Shown: piece after piece, positions 16,269 to 26,370 of the stretch | Numbering within the stretch: the stretch's first letter is position 1 | How the letters are laid out: each line of letters starts with the position of its first letter | Notes under the pieces: model-generated | Seen by the model: the letters and a program-made list of their open reading frames with translations, nothing else | Told to the model about the DNA's origin: nothing | The model's database searches: none | Assembly: GCA_003280295.1 (NCBI GenBank) | Contig: QCFI01000009.1 | Location: forward strand, 1-61,261 | Reading direction: 5' to 3' | DNA: 61,261 nt | Origin: Prochlorococcus sp. AG-363-C20 | GTDB lineage: Bacteria > Cyanobacteriota > Cyanobacteriia > PCC-6307 > Cyanobiaceae | Position numbers and translations under genes: made by a program

Positions 16269-17303
16269 ATGCAAGTTAAAAACACTACACGCATTGGTTT
16301 ATATAAGGATTTATTGGCTTCTTCTAATTACTTTAAATTAGTATGTGGAGCAGGTAATGAAGACAAAACTGAAATTGAATACTTAACATATATTTATACA
16401 CTCGCTGGGTGCTCCGGATTTGATGTATCTGCAAATCCAGAAATTGTTCTATCAGCAAAGAAAGGAATAAATGAAGCTCTGAGAAAAGCAAAGGAATTAG
16501 AAATTGAATTACCTTTCGAACCTTTTATAACTATTAGTATCGGCTTGCCAGGTGACCATCATGTAAGAAAAGCGTTTATCTCGGATAATTGTGTGGCCTG
16601 CAATTTATGTATACCTGCCTGTCCAACCAATGCAATACCTAATACATTAAAAATAAAACCTGAACTCTGTATTGGATGTGGCGATTGTGAAGCAGCTTGC
16701 CCTCCTGCAGTACAGGCTATTGCATACAAGCATGATACAAAAGAGTTAAATAAAATTCTCCCAAGCTGTTTGGAAGCAGGCGCAGAAAGTATTGAATTGC
16801 ATGCAGGAGTGGCAGATAATGAATCTACAATGAAAGAATGGGAGAATGTATCTAACTATGTACCTAATGGTTTGATTTCTATGTGCTTAGATAGGAAACA
16901 TTTAAGTAATGATGATCTTATCTTCCGGATAAAATCAGCTATGTCTATAGCAGGTGAAAGATTAATTATACAAGCTGATGGTATACCAATGAGTGGTGGT
17001 AACGATAATTACAATACAACATTACAAGCAGTTTCTATAGCAGATATAATAAATAAAGAGTTAAAACAAAAAATAGCAGCTTACAAAGATCTTCCGCTTT
17101 TAATTTCAGGTGGAACTAATTCATTCACTGGTAGTTTAGCAAGACAATGTGGTGTTGCATTTAATGGAATTTCTATTGGGAGACATGCAAGAAAGGCTAT
17201 TATCAAATATAAAAAATCCCCATCTGAAATTACAAATGAAAATTTACTTGGTGCTGTCGCTAATGCAAAAATACTGATAGAGAAAAATCTTTATTGTTGT
17301 TAG
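16269..17303 (+). CDS. LdpA-like protein with two 4Fe-4S motifs
   Basis: The protein matches the architecture of LdpA (light-dependent period A), the cyanobacterial Fe-S protein linked to redox input of the circadian clock. Its features are an N-terminal YFKLVCGAGNEDKTEIEYLT segment, TLAGCSGFDVSANPE, two ferredoxin motifs CVACNLCIPACP (Cys108, 111, 114, 118) and CIGCGDCEAACP (Cys134, 137, 140, 144), and a C-terminal domain with IIQADGIPMSGG and LISGGTNSFTG. It is 344 residues long, starting at an ATG. Canonical ldpA is normally elsewhere in the chromosome, so this is probably a diverged paralogue. A second, cluster-less copy follows directly. Its island location among sugar-acid and radical SAM genes is unexpected. 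Confidence 0.75.
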   Translation: MQVKNTTRIGLYKDLLASSNYFKLVCGAGNEDKTEIEYLTYIYTLAGCSGFDVSANPEIVLSAKKGINEALRKAKELEIELPFEPFITISIGLPGDHHVRKAFISDNCVACNLCIPACPTNAIPNTLKIKPELCIGCGDCEAACPPAVQAIAYKHDTKELNKILPSCLEAGAESIELHAGVADNESTMKEWENVSNYVPNGLISMCLDRKHLSNDDLIFRIKSAMSIAGERLIIQADGIPMSGGNDNYNTTLQAVSIADIINKELKQKIAAYKDLPLLISGGTNSFTGSLARQCGVAFNGISIGRHARKAIIKYKKSPSEITNENLLGAVANAKILIEKNLYCC

Positions 17304-17398
17304 TAATAAAATGCCAATGGTTTAAAATTAATAATTTCATAAAAAGGAAATTATAATACTAAAATTATGATAAGGTATTTTTTTATTAGATTATAGTA

Positions 17399-18268
17399 TT
17401 GGTTAAGATTGACGCTATTCAATCTGAAAGACTGAGTTTATCTAAGTATCTTTTAGAAAAATCAAGATTTTACAAGATTGATCTTGCTTCAACAAATATA
17501 ACTGAAGAAGAAGTAGAATTCCTTTCTTTTATTTATACAATGGCAGGCTTTAGTGCATTTGATATTGCTGCTCAGACAAAATTCTTTAAACCGTTGCAAT
17601 TAGGTATAAATAAAGCAATTAAAAGAGCAAAGCAAGAAAATATAGCATTAAGCCACAGACCTTTTGTAATAGTAAGTATATTTAATGATAGTTATTTAAA
17701 CAATAATTCTACTCAATTAGAAAAGCTCATTCCTAATTGTATCGAATTTGGAGCTGAGATAATAGAATTGCATATAGGCAAAGCTGATGAAATTGGAATT
17801 ATCAAAAACTTAAACTTAATCAAAAAATATGCAAAAGGCCATATCATTTCAATAAGTCTTAGTAGATTTACTTTAAGTAATACTGCTCTTTTTGAAATAA
17901 TAAATTCAGCAGCAAGTATCTTTCAAGATAGATTAATCATTGAGGTAGACAGTTTTGAGCGAAGGGATGGAGCAGACGACTTTAATACAACCTTACAGGC
18001 TATTTCAACTGCAGATATAATTAATAAACAAATTAAACTCAACAAACCAAATTATACAAAGATACCTATTTTATTAGCAGGTGGTACTAACTCATTAACA
18101 ATGAAACTAGCTAAGCAATGTGATGTAGATTTTAATGGAGTTACATTTCGAAGATATGGGCGGAAAATAATTTCATTATGTAATCAGGAGGTTAACATTA
18201 CTTGCACTAAATACAATATAAAGGAATCAATAAAAGCGGCTATAGATTTATTTAACCAATTTAATTAA
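17399..18268 (+). CDS. LdpA-like paralogue lacking the Fe-S ferredoxin module
   Basis: The protein follows the preceding one in order: an N-terminal KSRFYKIDLA segment, FIYTMAGFSAFDIAAQ, PFVIVSIF, then directly QLEKLIPNCIEFGAEIIELHIGKAD, DRLIIEVDSFERRDGADDFN, ILLAGGTNSLT and the C-terminal FNGVTFRRYGRK. The stretch of about 50 residues with both 4Fe-4S motifs is missing, and the Cys of the VCGAG segment is gone. The start is a TTG; no ATG is available in frame. Tandem duplication followed by loss of the cluster domain is the simplest reading. It could form a heterodimer with its neighbour. At 289 residues, function is unknown. Confidence 0.7.
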   Translation: MVKIDAIQSERLSLSKYLLEKSRFYKIDLASTNITEEEVEFLSFIYTMAGFSAFDIAAQTKFFKPLQLGINKAIKRAKQENIALSHRPFVIVSIFNDSYLNNNSTQLEKLIPNCIEFGAEIIELHIGKADEIGIIKNLNLIKKYAKGHIISISLSRFTLSNTALFEIINSAASIFQDRLIIEVDSFERRDGADDFNTTLQAISTADIINKQIKLNKPNYTKIPILLAGGTNSLTMKLAKQCDVDFNGVTFRRYGRKIISLCNQEVNITCTKYNIKESIKAAIDLFNQFN

Positions 18269-18426
18269 CAAAAGAAATCAGTTGATTTATATAAAAATTA
18301 ATAATTATTAATGAAACAATGATTGTTATGTGCATTTTACAATTAATAATCTAATAAATTAAGCCTTGAAAAAAAATCAATTCGATGAATATAACCTTGA
18401 GTTTATTTCAAAATGATTTGTATAAA

Positions 18427-18585
18427 CTAAAAATCCTTTTTCTTAGCATTGTAAGGATCTCCAGTATATGGCTGTGCCCCTATGTTAGGTGGAGCGTTGT
18501 CTTTATATGGGTGAAGAACCGCATCGGACATGCCACCCCCCATACCTTTGATCCATTTCTTTATGGCTTTAATTAATTTTTCCAA
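18427..18585 (-). CDS. small conserved-looking protein
   Basis: A minus-strand frame of about 52 residues. It starts at TTG 18585 (EKLIKAIKKWIKGMGGGMS) or at the inner ATG codons 18543 and 18531, and continues with DAVLHPYKDNAPPNIGAQPY and TGDPYNAKKKDF. The Pro/Gly/Asn-rich centre with a basic tail looks like a genuine small protein of picocyanobacteria rather than chance sequence. No function is known. A plus-strand frame over the same bases (18385-18576) is judged its shadow. Confidence 0.5.
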   Translation of the reverse strand: MEKLIKAIKKWIKGMGGGMSDAVLHPYKDNAPPNIGAQPYTGDPYNAKKKDF

Positions 18586-19561
18586 TTGCTTAGTAGTTAT
18601 TTGATCTTTATCTTAGCTGCAAATCGATTTTCAGCAAGAATTAACTTAATCTTTTATTTTAATTAAATTTTTTATTTAATTAAGAAAAGCTTTTAGTCTA
18701 ATAATTTATTAAAGACAAAGTAATATTAAAGATCACTTATTAATTATAGATTAAGACTGCTTTACAATGAACGAATCTAATGCTATCAACTAATTGAGAT
18801 ACAAGACAGTTTATAAAGACACTTAATTATAAAAAAATACCAAATCTAATAAAAAATCATATAAATGATTTTATTACATTTATTATCGTGTAATAGAATT
18901 TATAATTGAAATTTATAGATGGTTTGTAAATATTTGATATTTATTTTAACTATCTAAGTTGTAAAGGATATTCTATTTAGGATTGATTTTTAGTGAATCA
19001 GAAATCGTTCAAATAATAAAGTCAGAATTACACCCCTTATAAAGAAGATCCAATGTAAACCGTAATTGCTCAAACCTAGCTTCTTTTTTTCTCTCTCTAT
19101 AGAATTTTTATGCCATTTGATGAGGTTCATGATTTCATTTCCTTTGATGACGACAATTGATTAAAGCTAGGAGCAGAACAAATAGTAGAACTAAAAGATC
19201 ATAGCCATCAAAACTTGTCACTTTCACCTCAAAAACTATTTGTCATATTCGTAGCTTCCTTAAGCTCAAAATCCAATATTTTAGAGTTTTCCAATTTAGT
19301 TTTCAATTGAATACAGTTGTAATTGTTAGGAACTCTCATTCGTGGAAATTATAATTACTATTATATTCAATTTTATTCATATGTTCAACTCTACGCAATC
19401 CTAATTTTATGTTACGCTAGAAAATAAAAATTATATCCAGATTATACTGTGCTTCTTATATTTATAGTTTATTCCTAAAGGTCCTTATGCACTGATATCT
19501 GTAGTAGATTTATATTCCTCCTTACCAAAAGACTATACAGGGCAAATGGATTTATAATTCT
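18586..19561. other. long AT-rich intergenic region
   Basis: About 975 bp between the LdpA-like genes and the TPR-methyltransferase. Apart from one possible tiny membrane protein (19135-19221) I see no gene, tRNA or terminator. Confidence 0.45.
19135..19221 (-). CDS. possible 28-residue single-TM peptide
   Basis: A GTG start at 19221 is preceded at a suitable distance by GAGG. It encodes MTSFDGYDLLVLLFVLLLAL, then a short Cys/basic tail INCRHQRK. The size and single hydrophobic segment resemble small photosystem or regulatory peptides, but it matches none that I know. A chance frame is possible. Confidence 0.3.
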   Translation of the reverse strand: MTSFDGYDLLVLLFVLLLALINCRHQRK

Positions 19562-21901
19562 TCAATTGCACTTGTCATGATTAACCCAGAATTGATACAT
19601 GGCTCTAAATATCCTTGGATTTTGTTCTTCAAATTTAATCCAATTTTTTAAATCAATCTGTGAATAATCATTTTTATATTCATTAGCATATTTTTCCTTT
19701 GTTGAATAGTCAAGTAAGAAACCTAAAAAGTTTAGATTGAATGAATTTAGAATTTCAGCAATTTGTGAGAGTGAATAACGATGTTCCTGAACATGAAAAC
19801 AAAGGTCACGACACATAGATGTTGTGTAAAAATCAGACCATAGATGCAATTCCTTGATTTCAGGAAATTCACCGTTAATTAGCTTATGCCTAAACTCACG
19901 AATTCCTTTATCTGTTGCACTAATATCTTTATTTGAAATAATTTTGCGAGCTTTAATTATATCTTCTCTAGCTAATTGACTATATAAACCTAACTTTAAA
20001 AAACCATCATCACTTAATACCTTAAGAAGTGCAGAAAGCCCATCCTTTGGACTTTGCATATGATGTAGGACTCCACAGCATTCTATTACATCAAAAGATT
20101 CATTAAAATTACAAAGTTCTAGTATATCCATTTGGATAAACTTTATGTTTTTAATACCATACTCATTTGCCTTTCTTTGAGCATAAGAAATACTCGATGA
20201 ACTTAAATCTATAGCTGTAATTTTTGCATTTTTATATCGATCTGCTTCTAGAATTTGCTGTCCTGTACCACAGCCAGCAATCAATACATTGCAATTCTGC
20301 TTTATATTAAATGAAGAAACTTTATTTGGTCTTATTTCATTATTAACCGCGGAAGGAATTGATAATTTATTTTTGTTTAGGTGAGTACCATAACGCCATC
20401 TTGGATATGGATTTTCTTCATATTGAGTCTTTACCTTTTTAGAGACAATATCTTTTATAGAACCGAATGTGTGTATAGATCTGGCAATCTCTTTTTCTTC
20501 AATTGGTTCTTTTAATTGCATTTTTACCAAATTATTGAAACTTTCAGATTTTGATTTGTAAGATAATAATTTTATTCTTCTGGAGGTTAAATCGAACAAA
20601 GGCTTATAACAACTAAGAATTGCAATTTTTATTTCATCTGCTTCTGATATACTGAGTGAGTTTTCGATGAGATTAATATATTCGTATTCTTCATTGCTAC
20701 AATTAAAAATATATTCATTTAAAAAACATTGCTGAGCAAGAGCGATAGTAAAATCCAAAAATTTTGAACTGACTCTAGTTTTCCCTTTGTTTATTTGCAT
20801 GCAAATTTCTTTTCTTAATTTTGTAAGAACAATTTCCCAGATGATTGTATTAAATGTAAATAATTTGAGGGAATCTATGAATTCTTTCTGACCTATTAAA
20901 TGATTAATAGCATTTGAATGTAGTATATCATTTCTTGATTCTGACATTTCTAATAAGACTACTTGAGGTATCAACATGTTTATCAACTTAAACAAGTTTA
21001 TATGATCAATATCATTTCTATTTAATAATTGTTTTAGAATTGACTTTATTTCTGCTTTTGGCAAATTTGTAATATCTGCTTCCTTTAATAATGAATTAAG
21101 TAATAAATAAGATTCCTGCTTCTCTGGAAAAAAATCTATTTCTTTATTAACACAAATAATAGCCTCTTCAATTCTTCCTAACTCTTTAAGTATTGCTGCT
21201 AAATTTATATGAGCATCACAAATGTCTTTTTTCAAACTAATTGCTTTTCTTGTCTGCACCTCTGCTTCTTTGAGGTCTCCTTGATCTTGCAAAATAGAAC
21301 CAAGGTTGAGATAGCAATCAGCTGAATTAGGGTCTAAATCTATTGCTTGTTTTGTTGCAATTTCAGCTTCCTTTAGATTTCCTTTGTCTTTTAATATTAA
21401 CCCAAGGTTTATATATGCATTAATAAAATTAGGTTCTAATTTTATTGCTTTTCTAGTAACATTTTCAGCTTCTTCAAGGTCACCTTTCTCTTTTAGAATT
21501 AATCCTAAAGTTGAATAAGGGTTAGCAATCTTAGGATCTGATTTTATAGCTCGATAGATTGTTTTTTCTGCATCTTCGAGCCTTCCAATTGATAGATAAA
21601 GGTAACCTAAATTTGAATTAGCAAATGAATGGTTTGGAAATAATGTTATACACTTTTCGTATAATAAAAGAGCTTTTTCAACTTTATTGGCCTCTTGGCA
21701 AATCAAAGCAAGATTGGACAATATATCAGGATCATTAATTCCCCTGTTGATCAACTCTTTGTAGCCCTTTTCCGCTGCAACTATATTTCCAGCTAGATGT
21801 TGTTGTATCGCATGGCCTCTTAACTTTTCAGGACTCATAAAGTGAAGCTTTTTCGAATGCTTTTCTTTTATGAAACTCTGTTTTTTCCCAAACCCTGCCA
21901 A
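19562..21901 (-). CDS. TPR-repeat protein with C-terminal SAM-dependent methyltransferase
   Basis: A 779-residue protein. The N-terminal third carries about seven tetratricopeptide repeats (for example LEEAENVTRKAIKLEPNFI, LKEAEIATKQAIDLDPN). A middle linker of about 230 residues has no recognised domain. The C-terminal third is a class I methyltransferase with motif I VLIAGCGTGQQILEA (about 545), ITAIDLSSSSISYAQRKA, and FDVIECCGVLHHMQSP (about 605). Such TPR-methyltransferases are common in picocyanobacterial surface-polysaccharide islands and are thought to modify glycans or proteins. The TTG start gives the MAGFGKKQSF opening, a style typical of these TPR proteins; a later ATG (MSPEKLRGH) is possible. 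Confidence 0.8.
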   Translation of the reverse strand: MAGFGKKQSFIKEKHSKKLHFMSPEKLRGHAIQQHLAGNIVAAEKGYKELINRGINDPDILSNLALICQEANKVEKALLLYEKCITLFPNHSFANSNLGYLYLSIGRLEDAEKTIYRAIKSDPKIANPYSTLGLILKEKGDLEEAENVTRKAIKLEPNFINAYINLGLILKDKGNLKEAEIATKQAIDLDPNSADCYLNLGSILQDQGDLKEAEVQTRKAISLKKDICDAHINLAAILKELGRIEEAIICVNKEIDFFPEKQESYLLLNSLLKEADITNLPKAEIKSILKQLLNRNDIDHINLFKLINMLIPQVVLLEMSESRNDILHSNAINHLIGQKEFIDSLKLFTFNTIIWEIVLTKLRKEICMQINKGKTRVSSKFLDFTIALAQQCFLNEYIFNCSNEEYEYINLIENSLSISEADEIKIAILSCYKPLFDLTSRRIKLLSYKSKSESFNNLVKMQLKEPIEEKEIARSIHTFGSIKDIVSKKVKTQYEENPYPRWRYGTHLNKNKLSIPSAVNNEIRPNKVSSFNIKQNCNVLIAGCGTGQQILEADRYKNAKITAIDLSSSSISYAQRKANEYGIKNIKFIQMDILELCNFNESFDVIECCGVLHHMQSPKDGLSALLKVLSDDGFLKLGLYSQLAREDIIKARKIISNKDISATDKGIREFRHKLINGEFPEIKELHLWSDFYTTSMCRDLCFHVQEHRYSLSQIAEILNSFNLNFLGFLLDYSTKEKYANEYKNDYSQIDLKNWIKFEEQNPRIFRAMYQFWVNHDKCN

Positions 21902-22088
21902 AGCAATATTTGAATTCTTACTAATAGTATAACTAAGACACTACAATTGCCTTGATATGAAATCTCAGCTAATAGTCATATCATCTAAATGAATAACTAA
22001 GTAATTAAATGGCTTTTCAAATTTCCACAAAACTTAAGCGAATTAACATACATTGGGGTGACAGGAGTAAATTAAAATAATCTTGTGT

Positions 22089-22943
22089 CTACAGATCAAT
22101 TTTAATACATGCCTTTTTGATCCACTCTTTTGCTATGTTGGCTCCTAAATTTAAAGCTTTTTCCCAATCAGAACAAGCACCTTTCAAATCCAATACTCTC
22201 TCTTTAATTATACCTCTATTTAGAAATGCATTTTTATGTTTAGAGTGCAACTTGATTGTCTTAGTATAATCAAAAATAGCCCCTGAGTAATCTTTAATAG
22301 CTGATTTAACGCCAGCACGGTTGTAATAAACATCTATATATTTAGGATTCATTTCTATTACTTTACTATAGTCTAAAATTGCACCTTTGTAATCACCTAA
22401 AGCACTTTTTGAATAAGCACGATTAAAATATGCTTTGATATACTTTGGATTGATATCTATAACTCTATCATAGTCAATAATAGAAGCCAAGTATTCATTT
22501 AGAAAGCTTTTTGCATTTCCGCGATTGTATAATGCGTCGATATAATTAGGCTTAATGCTTATAGCTTTACTGTAGTCATCAATAGACTCTTTATAATTTC
22601 TCAGCTCACTCTTTGCGTTTCCACGATAGTAATAAGCATCAGCATCACCTGGCGTAATTTCAATTGCTTTGTTGAAATCTGCAATTGCTCCTTTTAAATC
22701 ACCTGTTTTTGCTTTATCATAAGCTCGATTGTAATAAGCATCAGCAGAATCTGGATTTATTTCAATTGCTTTGTTGTAGTTACTAATGGCCTTTTCATAA
22801 TCACCTTCCTCTGCCTTTTGAATACCTTTTCTTATTAAAAATTCAGCACTTTGGGCCAATGCCTTTCCAGTTTCTATGTTCAATGAAATAGAAGTTAAAG
22901 TAAAACTAATTATCAAAATTAATTGACGAGTAGATTTATTCAT
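22089..22943 (-). CDS. secreted TPR-repeat protein
   Basis: About 284 residues. An N-terminal signal peptide (MNKSTRQLILIISFTLTSIS) ends near ALAQS, followed by seven or so TPR units with a regular YNxAIxINPxxxxAYxNR pattern (for example YEKAISNYNKAIEINPDSAD). The start at the ATG 22943 gives a proper signal sequence; the frame extends 16 codons further, but that would bury the signal. It probably acts as a periplasmic scaffold. It lies between the TPR-methyltransferase and a membrane glycosyltransferase on the same strand. Confidence 0.75.
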   Translation of the reverse strand: MNKSTRQLILIISFTLTSISLNIETGKALAQSAEFLIRKGIQKAEEGDYEKAISNYNKAIEINPDSADAYYNRAYDKAKTGDLKGAIADFNKAIEITPGDADAYYYRGNAKSELRNYKESIDDYSKAISIKPNYIDALYNRGNAKSFLNEYLASIIDYDRVIDINPKYIKAYFNRAYSKSALGDYKGAILDYSKVIEMNPKYIDVYYNRAGVKSAIKDYSGAIFDYTKTIKLHSKHKNAFLNRGIIKERVLDLKGACSDWEKALNLGANIAKEWIKKACIKIDL

Positions 22944-23055
22944 ATTAAGCCTTGAATAAGAAATTGCATTTTGTATGAAATTGATAACCACTATCTTAAA
23001 TTGTATCAGTATATAGTGGCAGACAATTAAATGTAATTGATTTTATAGATACGAA

Positions 23056-24261
23056 TTATTGTAAATGCCGTCCTTTCCAAGTCCAACCTTTACCTGTAAT
23101 TGTTTTCCATATGGATACAGGTCCAATAAAAGCAATTATTACTCCTCCAATGGCCATCAAATACCAATACCTTGTAGCTAAATTAAGTCTGTGACTAAGC
23201 CAGTTACGGAGAATATATTGCAGCAAGAGTGCTAAAGCGGAAGCAATAAATGGCAACAGAATGTATTGACTAGGGTTGCTATTTGAAAGCATGTAGGAAA
23301 AATTTATTAAAACTATTAGCAAAGGTACAGAAAATATCCAAAAAACCAACAATGATGCAAATGTAGATTTAACAATATTTCTATCTAGACCTAAAAACCA
23401 GTTTTTAGACCACCCTTCCCAAAGGCTTGCAAAATTAGAATACATCCTTATTAGTACTGCATCTAATCCTAAAATAAACTTTAACTTATAGCCAGAGGAC
23501 TTGATTAAACGGGCAAGAGTAAGATCTTCTACAACTTCTCCAGCAATATTTCTGTGGCCGCCAATAGCAGTATAAGCACTTTCCCGAAATAACATGAAGG
23601 GACCAGCTGCGAATGCAACTTTTTCATGCTCATCGTTGGTTTTACTTATAGGAAAACCTATTATTAATAGCATCGCAATAATTGGTTGAACCATCCATTC
23701 TGATAAACAATTACATGTCAGTTTAGGCGCAAGGCTAAGAAGGTCACATTTTTCATCTATAGCTTGCTTTAGAGCCCTTTTTAACGTTTGATTTGTAATC
23801 TCTACATCAGCATCGATAAATAAGACCCATTGGCTTTTAGTTTCTTCAATACCAACAGAACATGCCCAGTTTTTACCCACCCAACGTTCTCCTTTTGGCC
23901 TTGGGCCTGCACTTTTTACAAGTAGTTTAGTATCAGGGAGTTTCAACCTTTTTTTTAAACTCATTATTATTTCAACTGTTTTATCAGAACTACAATCGTC
24001 AACAATGATTAGATTCCAATTTGAGCAGGGGTCGGTATTCTCTAGAACCTTGGTTATACAATTTTCAATTTTAGACTCTTCATTGTAAGTAGGTATTATC
24101 ACTGTAAGTGATGTTCTAGGAAGTTCTTCCTTCTCTTCTGCTTTGTTGAGAGATTTTAATTTTGGTGCATGTTTAAGGATTGTTCTCAGTCTGATAAATA
24201 TATAAGCTATGCCTATAATAGATACTCCAGAGATGCTTACGAGTATTAGTGAAGTGTCCAA
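23056..24261 (-). CDS. membrane family 2 glycosyltransferase, HpnB/CrtQ-like
   Basis: A 401-residue protein with an N-terminal anchor (about residues 4-25), a GT-A domain and three or four C-terminal membrane segments (about 300-385). The catalytic motifs are SLTVIIPTYNEESKIENC (about 51), VDDCSSDKTVE, WVLFIDADVEITN (about 150), GGHRNIAGEVVEDLTLA (about 240) and a WEGWSKN region. The pattern resembles glycosyltransferases associated with hopanoid (HpnB) or carotenoid (CrtQ/CruC-like) genes, which use lipid acceptors. The start codon is TTG. The product is not known from context; surface or lipid glycosylation is likely. Confidence 0.75.
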   Translation of the reverse strand: MDTSLILVSISGVSIIGIAYIFIRLRTILKHAPKLKSLNKAEEKEELPRTSLTVIIPTYNEESKIENCITKVLENTDPCSNWNLIIVDDCSSDKTVEIIMSLKKRLKLPDTKLLVKSAGPRPKGERWVGKNWACSVGIEETKSQWVLFIDADVEITNQTLKRALKQAIDEKCDLLSLAPKLTCNCLSEWMVQPIIAMLLIIGFPISKTNDEHEKVAFAAGPFMLFRESAYTAIGGHRNIAGEVVEDLTLARLIKSSGYKLKFILGLDAVLIRMYSNFASLWEGWSKNWFLGLDRNIVKSTFASLLVFWIFSVPLLIVLINFSYMLSNSNPSQYILLPFIASALALLLQYILRNWLSHRLNLATRYWYLMAIGGVIIAFIGPVSIWKTITGKGWTWKGRHLQ

Positions 24262-24602
24262 TTAGTTTAAGGCTATGAGTAACGATCTTTTCTGTATATT
24301 ACTTAAACTTCTCATTGGCGACATGGAAAATGAACACTTTTTAAATTTCTAGGTTTTTTGAATAAAGTAAGCAATAAAATAAACTCTTTATAATTAAGAC
24401 TTGCTTGAGAAGTGTTTAACTTTTTTATTGATCATCAGCAACAAAGTTAAACCTTTTATACAAATGTTCTTTTAATGATTGATCATAGGCTAGATTTAAC
24501 AACTATTTTTTCTTGATAATAAATCTTTCTACAAATGTTAATGGTTTGAATTTTTTTATATAAGAAAGATGTAAAGGTATATTTATTCATACATTTAAGA
24601 GT
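24262..24602. other. intergenic between island and core
   Basis: A 341-bp AT-rich spacer without a recognised gene. It roughly marks the change from AT-rich accessory DNA to the more GC-rich conserved block. Confidence 0.4.
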
Positions 24603-24848
24603 TCACCAAAAAGGATCCGTAATAAATTTTACTATTAGTATTTTAGATTTACAGCTTGGAACAGAATTGATACAAGCACGCACAATCTGTCCATTGACTT
24701 CTATTTCACATGCCCCACAGCTTCCATTAAGACAGCCTGTAGGAATAATAACTCCAGCTTTATTAGCAATACTCAACCAATCAGTGCCTTTGGGAACCAT
24801 GGAGGACTTGCCGTTTGGCCAAATAACTTTTATGTTTTTGTTATTCAT
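24603..24848 (-). CDS. plant-type 2Fe-2S ferredoxin
   Basis: An 81-residue ferredoxin. The cluster ligands are Cys39, Cys44, Cys47 and Cys59 ([17 protein letters not shown] then IVRAC), a CxxxxCxxC...C pattern. It lacks the long acidic tail of photosynthetic PetF, so it is a specialised electron carrier. It overlaps the end of cobQ by 8 bp and shares its transcript, so it may serve corrin biosynthesis or another assimilation step. Confidence 0.8.
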   Translation of the reverse strand: MNNKNIKVIWPNGKSSMVPKGTDWLSIANKAGVIIPTGCLNGSCGACEIEVNGQIVRACINSVPSCKSKILIVKFITDPFW

Positions 24849-26370
24849 GCTTTAGTAGCGGTGATAAATCAACATGTTCTTCGAAAATATCTGCTAATAA
24901 ATTAATTAGGGCCTCTCTTTTTACCCGATAATGAGGTTCATTTTCAGGTAAATTTTGGAACCCCTTTTGTTTCCTGATTTGATTTAACCATGACCTACGC
25001 CATTGACTATTTTCAAAAATCCCATGAAGGTATGTTCCAGCAATTTTGATTTGACTTTGATCTTTTAGGAACCAGCCAAGAGTTGGGTCTTCTGCTATTG
25101 GCTGCACTTCCTCTTCATGACCGTGGATTACTTTGCTATTTCCATGATGTAATTCAAAGCCTTTTAAGGGAGTTGATTTTGGCCAACAACCAAAAACCTC
25201 ACGGTTGACTAGGGCTTTTTTTTGATCGAAGACTGTACTTAGTGGTAAAAGATTGAGTCCAGAGTAATGTTTTTGAGGATTTTTCCCCTTAGGGATTTCT
25301 AACCCAAGAGGATCTTCCAGACTGTTACCTAGCATTTGCATGCCACCGCATATTCCAAAGATATGCCCTCCTTTTTTTGCGAAGTCTTTAATTTGATTTC
25401 CTAATCCACTTTTATTTAATTGCTCCAGATCTTTAATGGTTTGTTTGCTTCCAGGAATGATTACTGCAGCAGGTTGACCTAAGGGCTCTCCGGGTTCTAT
25501 CCAGTTCAATTGGACTGAAGGTTCAGCTTCTAATGGATCTAAATCAGAAAAATTACTTAGTAAGGGAAGTTTGATTACTGCTATTTCAAGTTCTGCATTG
25601 TTTTTTTTGCCTTTTCTTTCTAGTAAATCTAAGGAATCTTCAGGTGGAAATATCTCTTGTATCCAAGGCAAAACCCCAATTACAGGGATTCCAGTTTTTT
25701 GTTCAAGCCAAAGACGCCCTTCATCAAATAGCGTAATATCACCTCTAAAGCGATTAATAAGTAAGCCTTTTATTGAGTTTCTTTCTTCTTCGCTAAGTAA
25801 TGAAAGAGTGCCTATTATTTGAGCAAAAACACCTCCTCGTTCTATATCTGCCACTAAAAGACAGTTCGCTTTAAGAAAATTGGCAAGTCGCATATTAGTT
25901 AAGTCACGATGCATCAGATTTACTTCTACTGGGCTTCCAGCTCCTTCTAGAACAAATCTTCCTTGGTTATAGGTTTCTTTGAGCTCTTTAAGCCCTTTTT
26001 TTATAGTTTTCCAACCGGGCTTAAACCATTCTTTGTAGTAAGTGTGAGCTTTTGCTATTCCAACACTTTTCCCAAGGTGAATAACTTCACTTGTACAGTC
26101 GCCTTTTGGTTTTAGGAGGATCGGATTCATTGAACAAATAGGTTCAAGACCAGCTGCCCATGCTTGTATTGCTTGGGAATAGGCCATCTCACCAGAGTTG
26201 ATATCAACCCACGCGTTATTGCTCATGTTTTGTCCTTTGAATGGCAAAGGGCTTTCACCTTGACGAAAAAGTATTCTGCATATTGCTGTTGTCATTAGCG
26301 ATTTTCCAGCGCCACTTGATGTCCCAAGCACCATTAATGAATTTGAAGGTGCTGTCACCATAGTTGCCAT
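24841..26370 (-). CDS. cobQ: cobyric acid synthase CobQ
   Basis: This enzyme amidates adenosylcobyrinic acid a,c-diamide at four side chains using glutamine and ATP, a step of (pseudo)cobalamin synthesis. The N-terminal ATP-binding [14 protein letters not shown] loop (about residue 17) and [11 protein letters not shown] are followed by a glutaminase half with the nucleophile in [12 protein letters not shown] (about residue 345) and a C-terminal [10 protein letters not shown]. At 509 residues it is full length. Its start overlaps the end of the upstream hypothetical gene by 16 bp and its end overlaps the ferredoxin gene, forming a three-gene operon. Confidence 0.93.
   Translation of the reverse strand: MATMVTAPSNSLMVLGTSSGAGKSLMTTAICRILFRQGESPLPFKGQNMSNNAWVDINSGEMAYSQAIQAWAAGLEPICSMNPILLKPKGDCTSEVIHLGKSVGIAKAHTYYKEWFKPGWKTIKKGLKELKETYNQGRFVLEGAGSPVEVNLMHRDLTNMRLANFLKANCLLVADIERGGVFAQIIGTLSLLSEEERNSIKGLLINRFRGDITLFDEGRLWLEQKTGIPVIGVLPWIQEIFPPEDSLDLLERKGKKNNAELEIAVIKLPLLSNFSDLDPLEAEPSVQLNWIEPGEPLGQPAAVIIPGSKQTIKDLEQLNKSGLGNQIKDFAKKGGHIFGICGGMQMLGNSLEDPLGLEIPKGKNPQKHYSGLNLLPLSTVFDQKKALVNREVFGCWPKSTPLKGFELHHGNSKVIHGHEEEVQPIAEDPTLGWFLKDQSQIKIAGTYLHGIFENSQWRRSWLNQIRKQKGFQNLPENEPHYRVKREALINLLADIFEEHVDLSPLLKHE

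Noticed and set aside
18385-18576. 63-codon plus-strand frame
   Set aside because: It lies opposite the better minus-strand small gene at 18427-18585 and reads as its shadow.
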